Assembly: GCA_036406675.1 (NCBI GenBank)
Contig: DASXAO010000089.1
Location: 1-64,000, forward strand
DNA: 64,000 nucleotides
Direction: 5' to 3'
From: SCGC-AG-212-J23 sp036406675
GTDB lineage: Bacteria; Pseudomonadota; Gammaproteobacteria; Burkholderiales; SG8-39
Shown: positions 61,771 to 64,000 of the stretch, piece after piece
How the letters are laid out: each line of letters begins with the position of its first letter
Numbering within the stretch: position 1 is the first letter of the stretch
Translations under genes and position numbers: made by a program
Notes under the pieces: generated by a model
What the model saw: the letters and a program-made list of their open reading frames with translations, nothing else
Databases searched by the model: none
Told to the model about the DNA's origin: nothing

Positions 61771-62766
61771 ATGAAGACCATCGACATCCATGCGCACCTC
61801 GTTCCCCGATCGCTATGGCAGGCCGCGGACGCCGGCCGCGAGTGGCACGGCTTCCGTCATGAGCCCGGCGACGGTCTCGGCACGATGCTGGGCGGTGGAC
61901 GCCGCACGGCCTTCAGCTCGCCGAAGGTGCGCTTCACGCCGGAAGAGCGGCTGAAGGACATGGACTCGCAGGGCGTGGACGTGCAGGTGGTCTCCATCCA
62001 CACGCCGTTCTTCGGCTATCACCTCGACGCGGCGCAGGGGCTCGCGCTGGCGCGCGAGGTGAACGACGAGATCGCGTCGATGACGCGCCAGTGGCCGCAG
62101 CGCTTCGCCGGCCTCGCCACCCTGCCGGTGCAGGACGTCAAGGCGGCGATCGGCGAGCTCGAGCGCGCGGTGAGCGTTCTCGGCCTGAAGGGCGCCGAGC
62201 TCGATACGGCGGTGAACGGCGAGAACTGGGACGAGCCCAAGTTCCTGCCGCTGTTCAAGGCGGCCGAGGCCCTGGGCGCCGTGCTCTTCTTCCATCCGCA
62301 GCCGCAGCACAACTTCCTGCTGGAGCGCACGGCCAAGTACGGGCTGTTCAACAGCCTGGGCGTCGTGCTCGACGACGCGATCGTGGTCGCGATCCTGATC
62401 TTCGGGGTCCTCGAAAAGTGCCCCGGCCTCAAGGCGTGCGTCGCCCACGGCGGCGGGCCCGCCTGCCTGGCGATGGGGCGTCTCGACCGCGGCTGGCAGG
62501 GCACGCCGGCGGAGCGCCGGAGCATCCCGCAGCCGCCCAGCTCGTACCAGCGCCGGCTCTATTACGACACCGTCGTCGGCAGCGAGAAGGCGCTGCGCTT
62601 CCTGATCGACGAGGTCGGCGTCGACCGCGTGGTGCTCGGCAGCGACTGGCCGTTCGTGCCGTGGCACCCCTCGCCCGTCTCCTGGGTGCAGGGCCTCGAG
62701 AGCCTGACGCAGGCCGAGAAGGACCAGATCCTCTGGCGTAACCTCGAGTCGCTGCTGAAGCTCTAG
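61771..62766 (+). CDS. ACMSD-like amidohydrolase/decarboxylase
   Basis: 331 aa. HxH in DIHAHLVP, mid-barrel His in VAHGGGPACLAMGR, and catalytic Asp in LGSDWPF are the set of the aminocarboxymuconate-semialdehyde decarboxylase group. These enzymes remove CO2 from ring-cleavage products with Zn(II). AAGGAG ribosome site before the ATG. Substrate not defined; no other kynurenine or meta-cleavage gene is adjacent. Confidence 0.87.
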   Translation: MKTIDIHAHLVPRSLWQAADAGREWHGFRHEPGDGLGTMLGGGRRTAFSSPKVRFTPEERLKDMDSQGVDVQVVSIHTPFFGYHLDAAQGLALAREVNDEIASMTRQWPQRFAGLATLPVQDVKAAIGELERAVSVLGLKGAELDTAVNGENWDEPKFLPLFKAAEALGAVLFFHPQPQHNFLLERTAKYGLFNSLGVVLDDAIVVAILIFGVLEKCPGLKACVAHGGGPACLAMGRLDRGWQGTPAERRSIPQPPSSYQRRLYYDTVVGSEKALRFLIDEVGVDRVVLGSDWPFVPWHPSPVSWVQGLESLTQAEKDQILWRNLESLLKL

Positions 62767-63124
62767 CTATGCCACTCCGCACGCGCCGGATCAACCGAAA
62801 GAAAATCGTGCTGCGGCAACGAGACTAGTACCCCTTCGAGTTCATCGCGACCCACGTTATCGGCCGCGCGTCGCGCTTCGTCAAAAAACGTCAAGCGTAG
62901 CTGTTCTCGGCTCACGACGACACAGGTTCTCCGCGGCAGACGAAAAGCAGCACTCGCGTTCATCGGCACGTATCGAGCGGCACGGCCAATGAATATCGAC
63001 GAAGTTGCCATCTGGACCTTGGCTGCTGGCGCATGCGGTCAACGACGTGGCGCGCAGTGGTCAGCACATGGCAGTGGGGAAAAGGAGACTGCACTCATCG
63101 ATCCGCAATCCACATGAGGACCCA
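62767..63124 (+). other. Gene-free or uncertain 358-bp stretch, compositionally distinct
   Basis: No convincing gene is seen on the plus strand. On the minus strand a frame of 82 codons (62763-63011) is open but has an untypical composition and overlaps the amidohydrolase stop, so I do not call it. The bases are less GC-rich than the neighbourhood. The end of the stretch holds the GAGGAC ribosome site of the next gene. Confidence 0.5.
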
Positions 63125-63886
63125 ATGAGTAACTCCAAACTAGTCGCTAGTTCGCTGCTTATGCTTGTGCTGGCCACCGGATGCGGTGGTAGCGGAGGAG
63201 ATTCAGCTCCCCCATCTACTCCTCCTGCACCGGCAGCCGAAGGGTTGTATAACGGTACGACGGGTGATGGACGCTCGACCACAGGCATCGTCCTTGACGA
63301 CGGTACCTATTACTTTCTGTACTCGTTCGTCGGCAACCCCAATTTGATTGCGGGTGTCGTTCAAGGAGACGGCACCTCAACTGGAGCGACGTTCACGTCA
63401 AACAACGCGGTTGATTTCAACCTGCAAGGGCTTGGGGTGATGCCCGCGACCGTTAGCGCAACCTATCACCCCAAGCAGTCGATCAGCGGGACGGTTTCGT
63501 ACCCTACCAAGGGCGCTTTCAACACCTTCGGTGGCACCTACAATCCCCTTTATGAAGCGACGCCCTCGTTGACGGCTCTAGCCGGTACGTTCACCGGTCA
63601 GGCAGCCACCTCCGCCGGCGTGGAGACCGCTACCGTTACGATCCAATCAAGTGGGTCGCTTTCGGGTACGGGCTCAAGTGGGTGCAACTTTACGGGCACA
63701 GCCACGCCACGAGCGCATGGCAACGTTTTCAACGTCTCGATTTCGTTTGGTGCCGCCCCCTGCCTGTTCGCCAACCAGACACTTTCGGGAATCGCATTCT
63801 TCGATGCCAACGCCAAGCGTCTGTACACGGCCACTCCAAACGAGACGCGTACCGATGGAGCGCTGTTCGTGGGCACGAAGCCGTAG
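63125..63886 (+). CDS. Secreted beta-rich lipoprotein of unknown family
   Basis: 253 aa. Leader ending LATGC (Cys near 20), then CGGSGGDSAPPSTPPAPA as a linker and a Thr/Ser/Gly-rich beta domain (GLYNGTTGDGRSTTGIVLDDG ... SGTVSYPTK). Its codon use has many A/T-ending codons, unlike its neighbours, which suggests recent transfer or relaxed selection. The pattern recalls uncharacterised betaproteobacterial surface lipoproteins. Followed by a strong terminator. Confidence 0.75.
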   Translation: MSNSKLVASSLLMLVLATGCGGSGGDSAPPSTPPAPAAEGLYNGTTGDGRSTTGIVLDDGTYYFLYSFVGNPNLIAGVVQGDGTSTGATFTSNNAVDFNLQGLGVMPATVSATYHPKQSISGTVSYPTKGAFNTFGGTYNPLYEATPSLTALAGTFTGQAATSAGVETATVTIQSSGSLSGTGSSGCNFTGTATPRAHGNVFNVSISFGAAPCLFANQTLSGIAFFDANAKRLYTATPNETRTDGALFVGTKP

Positions 63887-63920
63887 ACAAGCCGAATTCA
63901 TCGCTATCGGGCTATGGGAG

Positions 63921-63942
63921 AAGGCCGGCGTCCGCCGGCCTT
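63921..63942 (+). terminator. Intrinsic terminator after the lipoprotein gene
   Basis: AAGGCCGGCG pairs with CGCCGGCCTT, effectively an 8-9-bp stem with a GTCC loop, followed by TTCTTTCTT. It lies 35 nt after the stop codon and between two convergent genes. Confidence 0.8.
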
Positions 63943-63956
63943 TTCTTTCTTCCCGC

Positions 63957-64000
63957 CTAGCGGCGGGCGGCTTCCCGCGTGAACGCGTAGGTCTTGCCGG
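63957..64000 (-). CDS. C-terminal end of an unidentified gene (cut by window edge)
   Basis: The minus strand reads GKTYAFTREAARR followed by a stop at 63957. The composition fits a coding end, but 13 residues are too few to name the family. Confidence 0.4.
   Translation of the reverse strand, partial: GKTYAFTREAARR

Noticed and set aside
62763..63011. 82-codon minus-strand frame at the end of the ACMSD-like gene
   Set aside because: No domain, no clear ribosome site, atypical composition and overlap with the neighbour's stop codon; too weak to call.

Overview
The window reads as a chromosomal segment of a high-GC betaproteobacterium, most likely an uncultured or soil-type member of the Burkholderiales or a close relative. 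The basis is the strongly GC-rich third-position codon use, three orphan Bug/TctC-type solute receptors, TRAP and Liv-type uptake systems, two Kup paralogues, and a generally catabolic gene content. I see no rRNA, tRNA, CRISPR array, transposase, integrase or phage gene. Genes are packed tightly on both strands, with many ATGA/TTGA start-stop overlaps and several convergent pairs whose stop codons overlap.

Layout. 0-3.2 kb: a cut-off GNAT acetyltransferase behind an SDR dehydrogenase, divergent from a D-aminoacylase-type deacylase and a cupin. 3.3-9.7 kb: bactofilin with a strong terminator, an M24 peptidase, a decayed glutamate/aspartate-type binding protein, DctA, a Bug receptor and an amidohydrolase. 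9.7-19.7 kb: a UreE-like His-tailed metallochaperone coupled to an aminotransferase, an EamA exporter, a DUF4337 protein, TRAP DctQM without its receptor, an SSS symporter facing a FixL/FixJ-like pair, a small protein, and threonine aldolase facing a secreted alpha/beta hydrolase. 20.5-29.6 kb: a cation and signalling block holding two Kup K+ transporters, a shortened KdpD-like kinase with KdpE, an NRAMP-like transporter, a TfdA-type oxygenase, a DUF6328 membrane protein and a small phosphatase. 29.6-33.4 kb: REC-GGDEF-EAL, a CheY-like regulator and a double-PAS kinase.

33.5-36.5 kb: a ketopantoate-reductase-like gene divergent from a flavin monooxygenase/fumarylacetoacetase-type pair. 36.5-47.3 kb: two Ser-rich lipoproteins, a cupin, a DUF445 protein, an enolase-superfamily enzyme, a von Willebrand A lipoprotein with a large coiled-coil membrane protein, a MetE-like methyltransferase, a TIMP/SH3-like secreted protein and a TTC38-type repeat protein. 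47.4-49.5 kb: a TRAP receptor followed by a Bug receptor. 50-58.9 kb: a ten-gene minus-strand run (livKGFHM, M20 peptidase, ModA-like protein, HpcH/HpaI aldolase, Bug receptor, PDC-hydrolase-like amidohydrolase) that looks like one uptake-and-breakdown operon. 59-64 kb: secreted NHL-repeat, alpha/beta-hydrolase and small periplasmic proteins, an ACMSD-like amidohydrolase, and a lipoprotein of visibly different base composition.

Most genes serve uptake and oxidation of organic acids, amino-acid-like or aromatic-derived compounds, plus cation homeostasis and signalling. No known defence system or secondary-metabolite cluster is evident. The least explained pieces are the VWA/coiled-coil pair (41.35-43.47 kb), the two Ser-rich lipoproteins, the orphan UreE-like protein, and the K+ block in which KdpDE sits with Kup instead of kdpFABC.
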